Shown piece after piece: positions 49,286 to 57,696 of a stretch of 64,000 bases of DNA (its first letter is position 1; the number at the start of each line of letters is the position of its first letter). The translations under genes and the position numbers were made by a program. The notes beneath the pieces were generated by a model, which searched no databases, was not told the origin of the DNA, and saw only the letters and a program-made list of their open reading frames with translations. This stretch comes from Bacteroidia bacterium. Lineage in GTDB: Bacteria > Bacteroidota > Bacteroidia > J057. The DNA is taken from the NCBI GenBank assembly GCA_033391075.1, contig JAWPMV010000001.1:6076001-6140000 (forward strand), given 5' to 3'.

Positions 49286-49341
49286 GTGTTGAAGTTTTGT
49301 AGTGTTAGGGTGTTAGCGTTTTTGTGTGTTAGAGTGAATCA
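49286..49341 (+). repeat. Octamer-repeat array, six to seven units in register
   Basis: Consecutive 8-bp units: GTGTTGAA (49286), GTTTTGTA (49294), GTGTTAGG (49302), GTGTTAGC (49310), GTTTTTGT (49318), GTGTTAGA (49326), GTGAATCA (49334). An inverted CCCTAACAC at 49359-49367 can pair with GTGTTAGGG at 49302-49310. It lies in the 106-bp gap between the ATPase gene and the first permease gene. Confidence 0.75.
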
Positions 49342-49386
49342 ATAATTTAACTGGTATACCCTAACACGCATGCACACAAATACTGA

Positions 49387-50067
49387 TTACATCACTTTCT
49401 CTACCTCTCTTTCAATCATTCCATCTCTGAGTCGAATGATACGCTGAGTTTCTGCCGCTACTTCATTTTCATGGGTAACAATGACGATGGTAATGCCACT
49501 GGCATTTATATCTTTTAGTAGATCCATCACTTCTATAGAGGTTTTGGAATCGAGGGCACCGGTGGGCTCATCAGCGAGGATGACAGAAGGCTGAGAGATA
49601 AGTGCACGGGCAATCGCTACTCTCTGTTTTTGTCCTCCAGACAATTGGTTGGGTAAATGGTCTGCCCAATCTTTCAATCCCACTTTATCCAGGTAGTCGA
49701 GAGCAATTTCATTTCTGCGTTTTCTATTTACTCCCTGATAGTAAAGGGGTAGGGCCACATTTTCCATGGCATTTTTAAAGGAGATAAGATTAAAGGATTG
49801 GAAAACAAATCCGATCATCTTATTACGCATAATAGCAGCCTGGGTCTCATTGAGATTTTTGATGAGTTTATTATTGAGGTAATAATCTCCTTCATCATAG
49901 TTGTCGAGAATTCCCAGGATATTCAGCAGGGTAGATTTACCGGAGCCGGAAGCCCCCATAATGGAGACCAATTCACCTTCTTCTATCTTGAGATCTATCC
50001 CTTTCAAAACCTTTAGGGAGTTGGCGCCTGTCTGGTAAGATTTATGAATATTGTTAAGCTGTATCAT
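49387..50067 (-). CDS. ABC transporter ATP-binding protein (MacB/LolD type)
   Basis: 226 residues. Walker A GASGSGKST (about 34-42), Q-loop FVFQSFNLISFKNAMENV, signature LSGGQKQRVAIARAL, Walker B VILADEPTGALDS and the H-loop VIVTHENEVA. The DEPTGALDS and EGELVSIMGASGSGKST wording is typical of the MacB/LolD/FtsE group. First gene of the minus-strand efflux cluster. Substrate unknown: antibiotic, lipoprotein or peptide export are all possible for this family. Confidence 0.93.
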   Translation of the reverse strand: MIQLNNIHKSYQTGANSLKVLKGIDLKIEEGELVSIMGASGSGKSTLLNILGILDNYDEGDYYLNNKLIKNLNETQAAIMRNKMIGFVFQSFNLISFKNAMENVALPLYYQGVNRKRRNEIALDYLDKVGLKDWADHLPNQLSGGQKQRVAIARALISQPSVILADEPTGALDSKTSIEVMDLLKDINASGITIVIVTHENEVAAETQRIIRLRDGMIEREVEKVM

Positions 50068-50202
50068 ATATGCCCTTGTAGATTGCCCTTAGTTAGTATG
50101 TAAACCTACGCCTGCCTTACAGCGAGGTGTCAGATTTTGCAGAGAGAAACAGATACTTGGTCGAAATCAAACTTAGGAGCCGAATAAACCGTATTTTTAG
50201 AC

Positions 50203-51120
50203 ATGCAATACATCAATCCTCTTGCACTCCTCGGTCTTGAGCCCGAAGAAGCCCTTCAGGGAATCAGCAGCGCTCGCCTCAAACGTGAGAAAAAAAAGCT
50301 GATGGCAGAATTTGAACTTAATGAAGCTTCTAATATCGAATTGAGAGGAATCTCCCTTAATAAGAATCAAGTACTGGATTTATTTGACCAATTAGGAGAT
50401 CCTAAAATCATAGAGCATCATGCCAAGGTTCTTTCCAAACTCAGTCTTTTGGCTTTTCTGGAAGAATCAAGCCTGGATTATTTTTATTCAGGTGATATCA
50501 GCATGTTATCTGCACAGTCCGAATCCTTCCTCAAATTTATTGCACCCTATTTCGCTTTTCAATACAATAAGCGTTTGCTCCATGCTTTCAAGCAGCGAGA
50601 TTGGGAGGAAATTCAGACAATGTCTACACATCCCTTACCTATCCCCAGCAAATTTTTTGCACAGACTTATAAGGATACCTTTCACCTCATTCACACCCAT
50701 ATCAAGGAAATCGAGGACACGACCTTTAAAATTGAGAAAGGAAGTCTACCTGATGGGAAAATGCAGGAATACTGCGATGAAATGTACATCGCTGCAATGA
50801 ATCGATTGCCAGATTACTTTGCAGGGAGTCGGGATCGATACGCTTTAGCTTTAGAAAATCTGGCCATTTCCGTTCATAATGTCCATAAGCGGCCCAAATT
50901 GGCGGTTTTCATCTTAAAGCAAGGATTAAAAATGCATTTAGGAGAAGATGCCCGATCGGCGTTAATGCATGTACTCCACCAATTAGAAGCACAGGATCCC
51001 GTAGCAGGAATCTTCGATATGTTTGGGACCAAAGACAAGGAAAAAGACTCAAGTGTCCCCTGGTTGGTAGCTGCCGGAACAGGATTAGCAGCAATCTTGC
51101 TTTACAGATGGCTTAAATAA
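50203..51120 (+). CDS. Hypothetical protein with C-terminal membrane helix
   Basis: 305 residues, not recognised. The N-terminus (MQYINPLALLGLEPEEALQG) loosely recalls the start of a J-domain, but no HPD motif is present. The protein is mainly helical and ends with one membrane segment (VPWLVAAGTGLAAILLYRWL), so it is probably tail-anchored with a cytoplasmic bulk. It is divergent from the efflux cluster. Codon use looks like that of the neighbours. Confidence 0.7.
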   Translation: MQYINPLALLGLEPEEALQGISSARLKREKKKLMAEFELNEASNIELRGISLNKNQVLDLFDQLGDPKIIEHHAKVLSKLSLLAFLEESSLDYFYSGDISMLSAQSESFLKFIAPYFAFQYNKRLLHAFKQRDWEEIQTMSTHPLPIPSKFFAQTYKDTFHLIHTHIKEIEDTTFKIEKGSLPDGKMQEYCDEMYIAAMNRLPDYFAGSRDRYALALENLAISVHNVHKRPKLAVFILKQGLKMHLGEDARSALMHVLHQLEAQDPVAGIFDMFGTKDKEKDSSVPWLVAAGTGLAAILLYRWLK

Positions 51121-51448
51121 TGCACTTTTTCTTACAGGCCTAAAAAAAAAAAAGACGACACATGCCGCAAAAGCCTTTTTCGCCTTTCGTCAAGAGAAAT
51201 CCGTCTGTTTTTCACCAAAAGCGAACATTTTCGCAAAGGGTCAAATTTCCACTTATAAAAATAAATGAGCGAAAAAAATCTTTTCGCGAAAAAAATGCTA
51301 CACTTCCAACTTAGGCCTGATTTCCTTCCTAGATTTTTTTGTTGTTACTTCGATTCAAGGATTCAATGTGATACAATGTCGAATGGCATTTTTTATTCTT
51401 CGTTAGGAGGTTTACTCCGAAACGGCATCGCAACAACTTTAACCTGCC
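51121..51448. other. Gene-free region with repeated GCGAAAA/TTTTCGC words
   Basis: 328 bases. A 12-A run lies near 51143. The word TTTTCGC or its complement occurs several times (about 51178, 51231, 51268 and 51284), forming small hairpins such as GCGAAAA-AAATC-TTTTCGC at 51269-51287. An AGGAGG-like string near 51405 is 40 bp before the next ATG and is too far for ribosome binding. No convincing ORF. Confidence 0.45.
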
Positions 51449-52036
51449 ATGCGCGTTATGCGAAACAGTTCTTTAGCACACTTGCTCAATCCTGATGCTC
51501 TCTATTCGACCCTTTTCAAATCGCTGTTCATACAGCCTCTTCGGATACATCAGCTGAATTTCTCAGCTCCTGCCGAGAGCAAGGCCTTTGCGCCTGTGAA
51601 TAGCTCCACCCTGGGGTCATTCCCATCTTTCTCAAACACCCGGAAAAAACTTAAACTTAGACGCCGTGCGCCTCTGCTTCTGGCATTTCTTGCCATCTTT
51701 TGCTTTGGCATGGGTCTGGGGATACAGCAGATCTTCCCTAATTCTGAACTTTTTCAGGATAGTGAAGTGGTGATGGACTCAAACCAGAGCCGCATGGGTG
51801 TCTGCACAGTTTCCGAGGATAATATCAATCTGGATCTGATGCTCAGTTCCAGTCCCAGAATAAAGATATTCATCAAACATTTTGGAGGTGAAGTTGTCTA
51901 CCGCAGGGACGTAAATCTCGGCAGACAGAAGAAATTAAATATGGACATAGACCTGAGTGTATTTCCCGAAGGTCTATATATGCTAAAAGTGGAATCAGGC
52001 GACCAACAGCTGGTTCGATTGATCACCCACTCATAA
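51449..52036 (+). CDS. Hypothetical membrane-anchored protein with T9SS-tail-like C-terminus
   Basis: 195 residues, not recognised as a family. A basic stretch (RKKLKLRRRA, 65-74) precedes one membrane helix (about 75-93), then a small beta-rich domain (about 110-195). Its end (LSVFPEGLYMLKVESGDQQL) resembles the type A sorting domain motif GxYxLKV, but the surrounding NP motif is missing. The unusual 70-residue N-terminus suggests the real start may be one of the later codons. A terminator follows 58 bp downstream. Confidence 0.55.
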   Translation: MRVMRNSSLAHLLNPDALYSTLFKSLFIQPLRIHQLNFSAPAESKAFAPVNSSTLGSFPSFSNTRKKLKLRRRAPLLLAFLAIFCFGMGLGIQQIFPNSELFQDSEVVMDSNQSRMGVCTVSEDNINLDLMLSSSPRIKIFIKHFGGEVVYRRDVNLGRQKKLNMDIDLSVFPEGLYMLKVESGDQQLVRLITHS

Positions 52037-52094
52037 TGATTTAAACCCCAATCAATCAAGGTCATTTTGATCTTGAAGTTCTTTGCAGCAAGGC

Positions 52095-52140
52095 CCTGTC
52101 AGGTAGAGTTTTCGGACTCGTTTCCTGACAGGTTTTTTTT
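52095..52140 (+). terminator. Rho-independent terminator
   Basis: CCTGTCAGG (52095-52103) pairs with CCTGACAGG (52124-52132), followed by eight T (52133-52140). The 20-nt interior loop is larger than usual. It ends the gene at 51449-52036. Confidence 0.8.
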
Positions 52141-52280
52141 ATCAGCAGAGGTAAATCTATGTCAATTGGCGCATTTTCGACGAACAAATGAGAATTTGGC
52201 ACTCATTTGGATACAATTTCCTTGTGAGTTAACAAATCATCTTGCTTTAACCTGTGTTACTCTGACTGCAAACCTCACTT

Positions 52281-52982
52281 ATGGAGCAATTTGAAAAGGC
52301 TCACGATAAATTTGATGAATATTTGCGTCAGCTCGAGGCTAAGGAAAAGGCCACAAGACGAAAAAGAATATTCTATGTACTCCCGGTATTAATATTGGGG
52401 GGCATATTGGCATTTCAGTATTTCTTCCCTAGCAAACCTAGCACCCAACCTCGCGAAAAGCTCCTGCAGGTTTATCAGGCATCCGATCTTAATACAGGAA
52501 AAATTCGAGAAATCTTCCAGATTGACAATGCAGAGATTGTAGTCGAGCATCCTATTTTTGGTACAGACACCATCAATTCTGCTGCCGAATACGAAGAGAT
52601 CGTCCGCTTTACCAAGCAAGCAGAAGAAGATAAAGCAGCCATTAATTCCAGCCAAAGCGAAGCCGATAGTATTCGTTTCGCAGCCAAAGGAACCCTGGAA
52701 GTTTATCCGGTAGATGTGGCAGGCGAAAGAATGGTCGGCAGCCCTCTCACCTTTACTATAGAAAATTACGATCCGGAAGTCACCTATATTCTGGATTTTG
52801 GCAATGGCATTACTCGCAATGTAAAACAACAAAGTATCTACACCTATCCCCTCAAAGGTCACTTTGTTATGCAACTGGTAGCTAGAAAATCAGGGAAAGG
52901 TGCCTCTGTTTATACCAAAAAATACGAGATCAAGGACAAAGAATCTCAAGAGGAAGCTGAGATTACCGATCTGGACACATAG
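52281..52982 (+). CDS. Hypothetical single-pass membrane protein with PKD-like domain
   Basis: 233 residues. A charged N-terminal helix (MEQFEKAHDKFDEYLRQLEA) is followed by one membrane helix (about 31-48) and an extracytoplasmic part. The C-terminal ~90 residues read like a PKD/Ig fold (SPLTFTIENYDPEVTYILDFG and TYPLKGHFVMQLVARKSGKG). Function unknown; surface sensing or structure is possible. The next gene starts 78 bp later on the same strand. Confidence 0.65.
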   Translation: MEQFEKAHDKFDEYLRQLEAKEKATRRKRIFYVLPVLILGGILAFQYFFPSKPSTQPREKLLQVYQASDLNTGKIREIFQIDNAEIVVEHPIFGTDTINSAAEYEEIVRFTKQAEEDKAAINSSQSEADSIRFAAKGTLEVYPVDVAGERMVGSPLTFTIENYDPEVTYILDFGNGITRNVKQQSIYTYPLKGHFVMQLVARKSGKGASVYTKKYEIKDKESQEEAEITDLDT

Positions 52983-53060
52983 TCTTTGGCCACAACAAAT
53001 TCCCGATTTCGATTCAATTTTTCCCAACTTTCTTTATTTTGCCCCTCCAGAGGAAAATCC

Positions 53061-53711
53061 ATGGACTTAAAAAGCTATTTCTCAGAAGCAGAACTCAAAG
53101 AGATCGAGACAGCAGTATCTCAGGCAGAAACGGAAACTTCGGGCGAAATTGTCCCTGTCTTCGTTGCTCAATGTGAACGCTACCCGGAAGCCGTTTACAA
53201 AGGGGGAATATTTCTCGCTATGATTGTCTTCCTCATCGTTTCCGCCATGGAACTCTTTTGGTTGGACTTTCCTGTCTTACATTTGGTACCGATCATGGGG
53301 ATGGTAGTAGCTGGAGGGATAATAGGAGCTCTATTGACCCAATATATCGATCCCCTCAAAAGACTGATGGCCGGCAGAAACAAGCTTGAGATCGCAGCCA
53401 TTCGAAGATCGGAGCATTTCTTCATTCGGGAAGAAGTATTCCTCACCAGAGAGCGGACAGGTATCCTCATTTTCATGGCCCTTTTTGAACATGAAGTAGT
53501 CGTACTTGCTGATGAAGGTATCAATGGAGCTGTGGAACAAGAGACCTGGAATGACCTCATTGATGAAACCGTTCATGCGATCAAAAAGAAAAATGTGTGC
53601 CAGGGAATCATCAATGCCATCAATCGGAGTGCAAAAATTCTTAAAGAAAAAGGTGTAGAAATTCGCCCGGATGATACGGATGAATTGCCGAATCAGCTGA
53701 GGACGGATTAA
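53061..53711 (+). CDS. TPM-domain (TLP18.3/Psb32/MOLO-1) membrane protein
   Basis: 216 residues from the ATG at 53061 (MDLKSYFSEAELKEIETAVS). A TTG 25 codons upstream is in frame but gives an atypical N-terminus. The TPM domain shows AETETSGEIVPVFVAQCERY near the start and GILIFMALFEHEVVVLADEG later, with two membrane helices inserted between (about 55-75 and 80-100). Members of this YgcG-like family are linked to membrane-protein upkeep, with no fixed biochemical role. Confidence 0.8.
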   Translation: MDLKSYFSEAELKEIETAVSQAETETSGEIVPVFVAQCERYPEAVYKGGIFLAMIVFLIVSAMELFWLDFPVLHLVPIMGMVVAGGIIGALLTQYIDPLKRLMAGRNKLEIAAIRRSEHFFIREEVFLTRERTGILIFMALFEHEVVVLADEGINGAVEQETWNDLIDETVHAIKKKNVCQGIINAINRSAKILKEKGVEIRPDDTDELPNQLRTD

Positions 53712-53725
53712 GGATTGAAGAACAA

Positions 53726-53804
53726 AGAATAAGGAGTGTAAAAGGAAGAAATTTTATCTGAGCAAGCTTACTTCTAACTTCTCCATTCCTTGTTCCTTAT
53801 TCTT
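53726..53804. repeat. Long intergenic inverted repeat
   Basis: AAGAATAAGGA (53726-53736) is complementary to TCCTTATTCTT (53794-53804). The flanks are a purine-rich arm and a pyrimidine-rich arm with further partial matches (for example GGAAGAA against TTCTAACTTC). It lies directly after the TPM gene and may act as its terminator or be a dispersed element. Confidence 0.5.
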
Positions 53805-53831
53805 AATTCTCTTATGGCCCTCCAGAAGGAA

Positions 53832-53936
53832 AGGCCCCGCATATGACATGCTGTAATCTTATTTGGGCGGATTGTAATCTGCCGCTACAATCTGTGATTT
53901 TGTCCTTGGGGCCTGTGGCGGAGGCTAGCCTTCGCC
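53832..53936. repeat. REP-like palindromic element cluster
   Basis: AGGCCCC (53832-53838) pairs with GGGGCCT (53908-53914), enclosing GATTGTA (53870-53876)/TACAATC (53886-53892) and an alternative GGCGGAT/ATCTGCC stem at 53866-53883. TGTAATCT occurs twice (53852, 53873). A second palindrome, GGCGGAGGCTAGCCTTCGCC, follows at about 53917-53936. GC-rich imperfect palindromes of this type are typical of dispersed REP elements. No RAYT transposase gene is nearby. Confidence 0.5.
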
Positions 53937-53983
53937 TCAAAAATATTTCTCCATTATTCTGATTTCCTTTCTAACTTCGCCGC

Positions 53984-54847
53984 ATGAAGCGATGGGTCCC
54001 CTTTATTTCCCTTTCACTTTTGTGGGGGAGTTCCTTTATCCTGATGAAAAGAGGGCTGGATGCCTTTACACCTATGCAGATAGCTGCGCTCAGGATCACG
54101 ATTGCGGGCCTTGTTATGGTCCCGTTTATTCTGGGAAAAGCAAAGAATGTCCCCAAAAAAGCCTGGCCCTTTATTCTGATTATTGGGATTTTAGGCAATG
54201 CGATACCCGCCTTTCTCTTTCCCCTGGCCGAAACCAAAATCAATAGCTCAAGTACGGGCATTCTCAACGTAATGAGTCCGGTATTCACCTTGATACTAGG
54301 GGTCATGTTTTTTGGATTCAGGTTTAAGAAGACTCAAAATTATGGGGTCTTTGTAGGATTTCTGGGAGCCCTTATTTTATTGCTCATGGGTGGGGGAGAA
54401 GTAAATGTAGAAGAGCATATATTTTATTCCCTGCTGGTCATATTTGCTACCGTACTCTATGGCCTTAGTACCAATATCACCAAGCGATATCTTCAAGAGG
54501 TTTCTCCCATTTATGCCTCTGGATTTGCCCTCGTTTTTGTGTCTATCCCCTATTGGATTTACCTCCTGGGATTTTCTGATATCCTTAGCGTATTTCAAAC
54601 CAATGAATATGCATGGGCCTCTCTCGGCTATATTTCCATCCTGGCCGCACTGGGAACCTCCCTCGCATTGGTGCTCTTTTATTATCTCGTACAGCAAACA
54701 AGTACTATCTTCTCTGCCTCTGTAACCTATATCATTCCCATCGTTGCATTAGCCTGGGGTTTGTTAGATGGAGAAACATTTAGCCCTTGGGAATTATTTG
54801 GGATGTTCGTAATTATGCTTGGGGTCTATTTGGTCAATTCCAAATAA
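53984..54847 (+). CDS. EamA-family (DMT) transporter
   Basis: 287 residues, ten hydrophobic segments in two EamA repeats. The first repeat begins LLWGSSFILMKRGLDAFTPM, typical of DMT metabolite exporters. The second ends IPIVALAWGLLDGETFSPWE. Probable small-metabolite or amino-acid exporter; substrate unknown. A weak box TAACTTCG lies 4 bp before the ATG. Confidence 0.9.
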   Translation: MKRWVPFISLSLLWGSSFILMKRGLDAFTPMQIAALRITIAGLVMVPFILGKAKNVPKKAWPFILIIGILGNAIPAFLFPLAETKINSSSTGILNVMSPVFTLILGVMFFGFRFKKTQNYGVFVGFLGALILLLMGGGEVNVEEHIFYSLLVIFATVLYGLSTNITKRYLQEVSPIYASGFALVFVSIPYWIYLLGFSDILSVFQTNEYAWASLGYISILAALGTSLALVLFYYLVQQTSTIFSASVTYIIPIVALAWGLLDGETFSPWELFGMFVIMLGVYLVNSK

Positions 54848-54879
54848 TACTAAGGCCTCTTTTAAGACGTTTTTAGTTC

Positions 54880-55815
54880 ATGGACATGCAAAGATTTCTA
54901 ATAGCCTTTCTTCTCATTTTTTCGAGTTTACAGCTTGCTGCCCAGAATGGCAGATATGCTTCTCTGGAAGATTTCCCAGAGGTAAAAAGCTCCACCTTAC
55001 TCGTAGTATTGTACGAGGACGATGATACCTATAATGATAAAATCAAGGAAATCATCGAATCACACTGGACCTTTACTCCCTATCAATTTGTCGATACCAC
55101 AGAACTTTATGAGATCTCCAAGAATAAAGGAGATAAAGAATATTCCATGCTGGTTCGCAATAATTCCCATCGACTCGTGAGAAGAGTAAGTGGAACGGAT
55201 AAGATCCAGAACAATCATTTGGCCCTTTACCTCATGGATACCGGTACAGATTTGAGAAATTATACTGGTAAAGATGCGCTCACACATTTCCAACTGAATG
55301 ATGTGCGCAATACCATGGAATATTTCCACAAGTTGCCGGCTTTCATCAAATACATGCAACTATATCTTAAGCATGTAGAAGAAAAAAATCCCACCGAGGA
55401 TACGCATGGGAAGCTGCTCCGCGCCTTTAATTCTGAAAATACCCAGAAGCTCAAGGATTATACCCTCTTGATGGATAAAGAGGAAGTAGGAGATTTTATG
55501 AGTCAGGAAGAGATTGCGGAAATCTATGGACATAAGGTCGAGTTGGTAGAAGCTGCTGTAATCATGGCTGCGGTCCATAATGAAGAAGAACAAAAAGCTT
55601 TTTTACACCTGGATCCTCGCATCAAGCAGATGACGATTATGGATGCCGCAACAGGAGAAGTACTTTATTTAGAAAGGACTGATACCTCCGGAGAGTTGAA
55701 CAAAGCCGACTTCAAAAAACTGGGAAGAGCTGCTTTGGGAGATGTTGATAAACCCAGCAAGAAACTCAAGGATCGGATTCGTCGTTTCAACCGCTCGAAA
55801 AAAACGGGCAACTAG
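54880..55815 (+). CDS. Hypothetical secreted protein
   Basis: 311 residues with a signal peptide (MDMQRFLIAFLLIFSSLQLA, cut probably after LAAQ). No family recognised. The mature part is charged and helical/beta mixed. The first ~100 residues (SSTLLVVLYEDDDTYNDKIK) could be a degenerate thioredoxin-like fold without Cys. The C-terminus is very basic (KKLKDRIRRFNRSKK). Expected in the periplasm. It follows the transporter by 32 bp and may share its transcript. Confidence 0.65.
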   Translation: MDMQRFLIAFLLIFSSLQLAAQNGRYASLEDFPEVKSSTLLVVLYEDDDTYNDKIKEIIESHWTFTPYQFVDTTELYEISKNKGDKEYSMLVRNNSHRLVRRVSGTDKIQNNHLALYLMDTGTDLRNYTGKDALTHFQLNDVRNTMEYFHKLPAFIKYMQLYLKHVEEKNPTEDTHGKLLRAFNSENTQKLKDYTLLMDKEEVGDFMSQEEIAEIYGHKVELVEAAVIMAAVHNEEEQKAFLHLDPRIKQMTIMDAATGEVLYLERTDTSGELNKADFKKLGRAALGDVDKPSKKLKDRIRRFNRSKKTGN

Positions 55816-55898
55816 CATTCCTTTACGATTATTTATCAGAGCTTGAAATTTTTGGTATTTTTAGGCGAATGTGAACCTAATGTTCCTTCTCTCTCCCT

Positions 55899-56984
55899 AT
55901 GCTAAAATGTGAACTGAGCTATCCGGATAAAATGCCCGCAGAGGAAATCCTCTCTCTTCCCCTCAGCGGCAAGCTAAACCGAAAAGCTCAGGAACAAGCC
56001 AGAGGGAAATTCTATTTCGGGGACAATTTTCCTATCCTACAGCATTTAGGTTTGAGTCTTAAAGGTTCCGTAGATCTTGTGTACATAGATCCTCCTTTTG
56101 GAACCGGGCAAACCTTTAGCAAAATCTCTGATAAGAAAGCCTATGAAGACTGGAATCCTGATCATCACTTTCTCGAATTTATCCGAAGGCGGCTCTATTT
56201 ACTTCGAGAACTCCTCTCCGATCAAGGAAGTCTCTATTTACATATAGATAAAAAGCTGGGGCATTACCTTAAAATCATCCTGGATGAGGTTTTCGGATCA
56301 GAAAATTTCCTCAACGACATCAGCCGCATCAAGTGCAATCCTAAAAATTTCGCGCGTAAAGCGTATGGGAATTTTTCAGATATGATTTTGGTGTATGCGA
56401 AAGAGCGAGATCAAAATATCTGGAATGAAGTTCGGGAAGCCCTGAATGAAGAAGAAGTCAAACAGCTATTTCCAAAAAGAGATAAAAAGAAAGGAGCTTA
56501 CACGACTCATCCGCTGCATGCTCCGGGCAAAACGCTGGAAGGTGATACAGGGAAGGATTGGAAGGGCTTGAGTCCTCCTCCGGGCCGGCATTGGCGCTAT
56601 GGACGCAAGGTACTGGACGAACTCGATGAAGCGGGTCTGATAGAGTGGTCGGATAGTGGAAATCCTCGCAAAAAGGTATTTGCCCATGATCATAAAGGCA
56701 AGAAACTACAGGATGTCTGGGAATTTAAAGACAAGGGCCTTTCCTATGTCAGCTATCCCACAGAAAAGAATGCCGATCTTCTGGAAAGAATTATTGCGCA
56801 ATCCTCTCATTCGGACAGTTTGATCCTGGATGCCTTTGCGGGTTCAGGAAGCACCCTACTGGCGGCCGAAAAACTGGGCAGGAAATGGATTGGTATAGAT
56901 CAATCGCCAGAATCTCTGGAAACAGTCCAACAAAATTTTCAGAAAGCAGATATCAACTGTGAGTTTTGGGAATGGAAAGCCTAA
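55899..56984 (+). CDS. Site-specific DNA methyltransferase, beta class, apparently orphan
   Basis: 361 residues. Motif IV DPPF (64-67, in LVYIDPPFGTGQTF) comes before motif I DAFAGSGST (311-319), the order of beta-class N6-adenine or N4-cytosine methyltransferases, including type III Mod subunits. A middle region (YLHIDKKLGHYLKIILDEVF) also fits Mod proteins, but the protein is much shorter than a full Mod. No restriction subunit (Res) is in the window. It may act in gene regulation or be a remnant of a restriction system. The stop overlaps the convergent YjbR gene by 4 bp. Confidence 0.87.
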   Translation: MLKCELSYPDKMPAEEILSLPLSGKLNRKAQEQARGKFYFGDNFPILQHLGLSLKGSVDLVYIDPPFGTGQTFSKISDKKAYEDWNPDHHFLEFIRRRLYLLRELLSDQGSLYLHIDKKLGHYLKIILDEVFGSENFLNDISRIKCNPKNFARKAYGNFSDMILVYAKERDQNIWNEVREALNEEEVKQLFPKRDKKKGAYTTHPLHAPGKTLEGDTGKDWKGLSPPPGRHWRYGRKVLDELDEAGLIEWSDSGNPRKKVFAHDHKGKKLQDVWEFKDKGLSYVSYPTEKNADLLERIIAQSSHSDSLILDAFAGSGSTLLAAEKLGRKWIGIDQSPESLETVQQNFQKADINCEFWEWKA

Positions 56985-57343
56985 GATTCTATTTCCTCTA
57001 AAGCAATCTTATCCTTCTTTTTTAAGGTTTTCACCACTTCTTCATAAGAGTGATCTATGAGCGATTTAATCAGCTCATAAGAAAGGCTATCGATCAGAGA
57101 TACAGAGTTCCAGAGTTTTTTATTCATGTGCCAGCCAGGTCGTATCCTCCCATCATACTGCTCCCTCAGCTCCAGGGCATATTCAGGCTCACACTTCAGG
57201 TTTACAAATTCGGCATTATCAATGGATACCAGGGCAAACATTTTTCCCATTACTTTGAATACCAGGGTTTGTTCTCCAAATGGGAAGCCTTCCGTTACCC
57301 CTTTTTTAGCGATGCAGTGATTGCGAAGTGTTTCAATGTCCAT
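56981..57343 (-). CDS. MmcQ/YjbR-family protein
   Basis: 120 residues. The start MDIETLRNHCIAKKGVTEGF, the KMFALVSIDN strand and the PGWHMNKKLWNSVSL segment fit the MmcQ/YjbR family, which has a CyaY-like fold. Some members are proposed to bind DNA. No partner is evident. Confidence 0.88.
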   Translation of the reverse strand: MDIETLRNHCIAKKGVTEGFPFGEQTLVFKVMGKMFALVSIDNAEFVNLKCEPEYALELREQYDGRIRPGWHMNKKLWNSVSLIDSLSYELIKSLIDHSYEEVVKTLKKKDKIALEEIES

Positions 57344-57496
57344 GAGTGTCTGTAGCTTTCTTGTAAAGGATACAAGTTACATATTTTTACAGGGGAAGAC
57401 TCAAATAATTGATGTAATGATCAGCAGAATATTGAGTTTTATTTATTACGAATAGTCGTGATATTTGAATTATCAAATTTATTTAATCTTGCTCTG

Positions 57497-57670
57497 ATGA
57501 AATCGAAAGTTGCCGCTTTAGCCTTTCTATCCACCCTGTTTCTAGCCACTTTTTTGGGCGTCGCTCAAATCAATACTGCTAAAGAAAAATCCGACATAAG
57601 ACAACAGGCATTACAACAAACCCAGCAGGAATTGCCCATCGAAGAACGGGCACCCTCAGCCTTACCTTAA
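57497..57670 (+). CDS. Small secreted hypothetical protein
   Basis: 57 residues from the ATG at 57497 (MKSKVAALAFLSTLFLATFL). The first ~24 residues are a signal peptide or membrane helix; the rest is a Gln/Glu-rich short tail (QQALQQTQQELP). The frame opens 13 codons earlier with a poor N-terminus. A strong terminator 27 bp downstream supports it as a real gene. Function unknown. Confidence 0.55.
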   Translation: MKSKVAALAFLSTLFLATFLGVAQINTAKEKSDIRQQALQQTQQELPIEERAPSALP

Positions 57671-57696
57671 AACGGATTTAGTATATTTTCATTTTT

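Noticed and set aside
51400-51408. AGGAGG-like Shine-Dalgarno site
   Set aside because: It is about 40 bp from the next start codon, and the phylum rarely uses such sites.
51265-51495. 76-residue ORF before the gene at 51449
   Set aside because: Composition is not protein-like, and it runs into the N-terminus of the next gene; no start signal.
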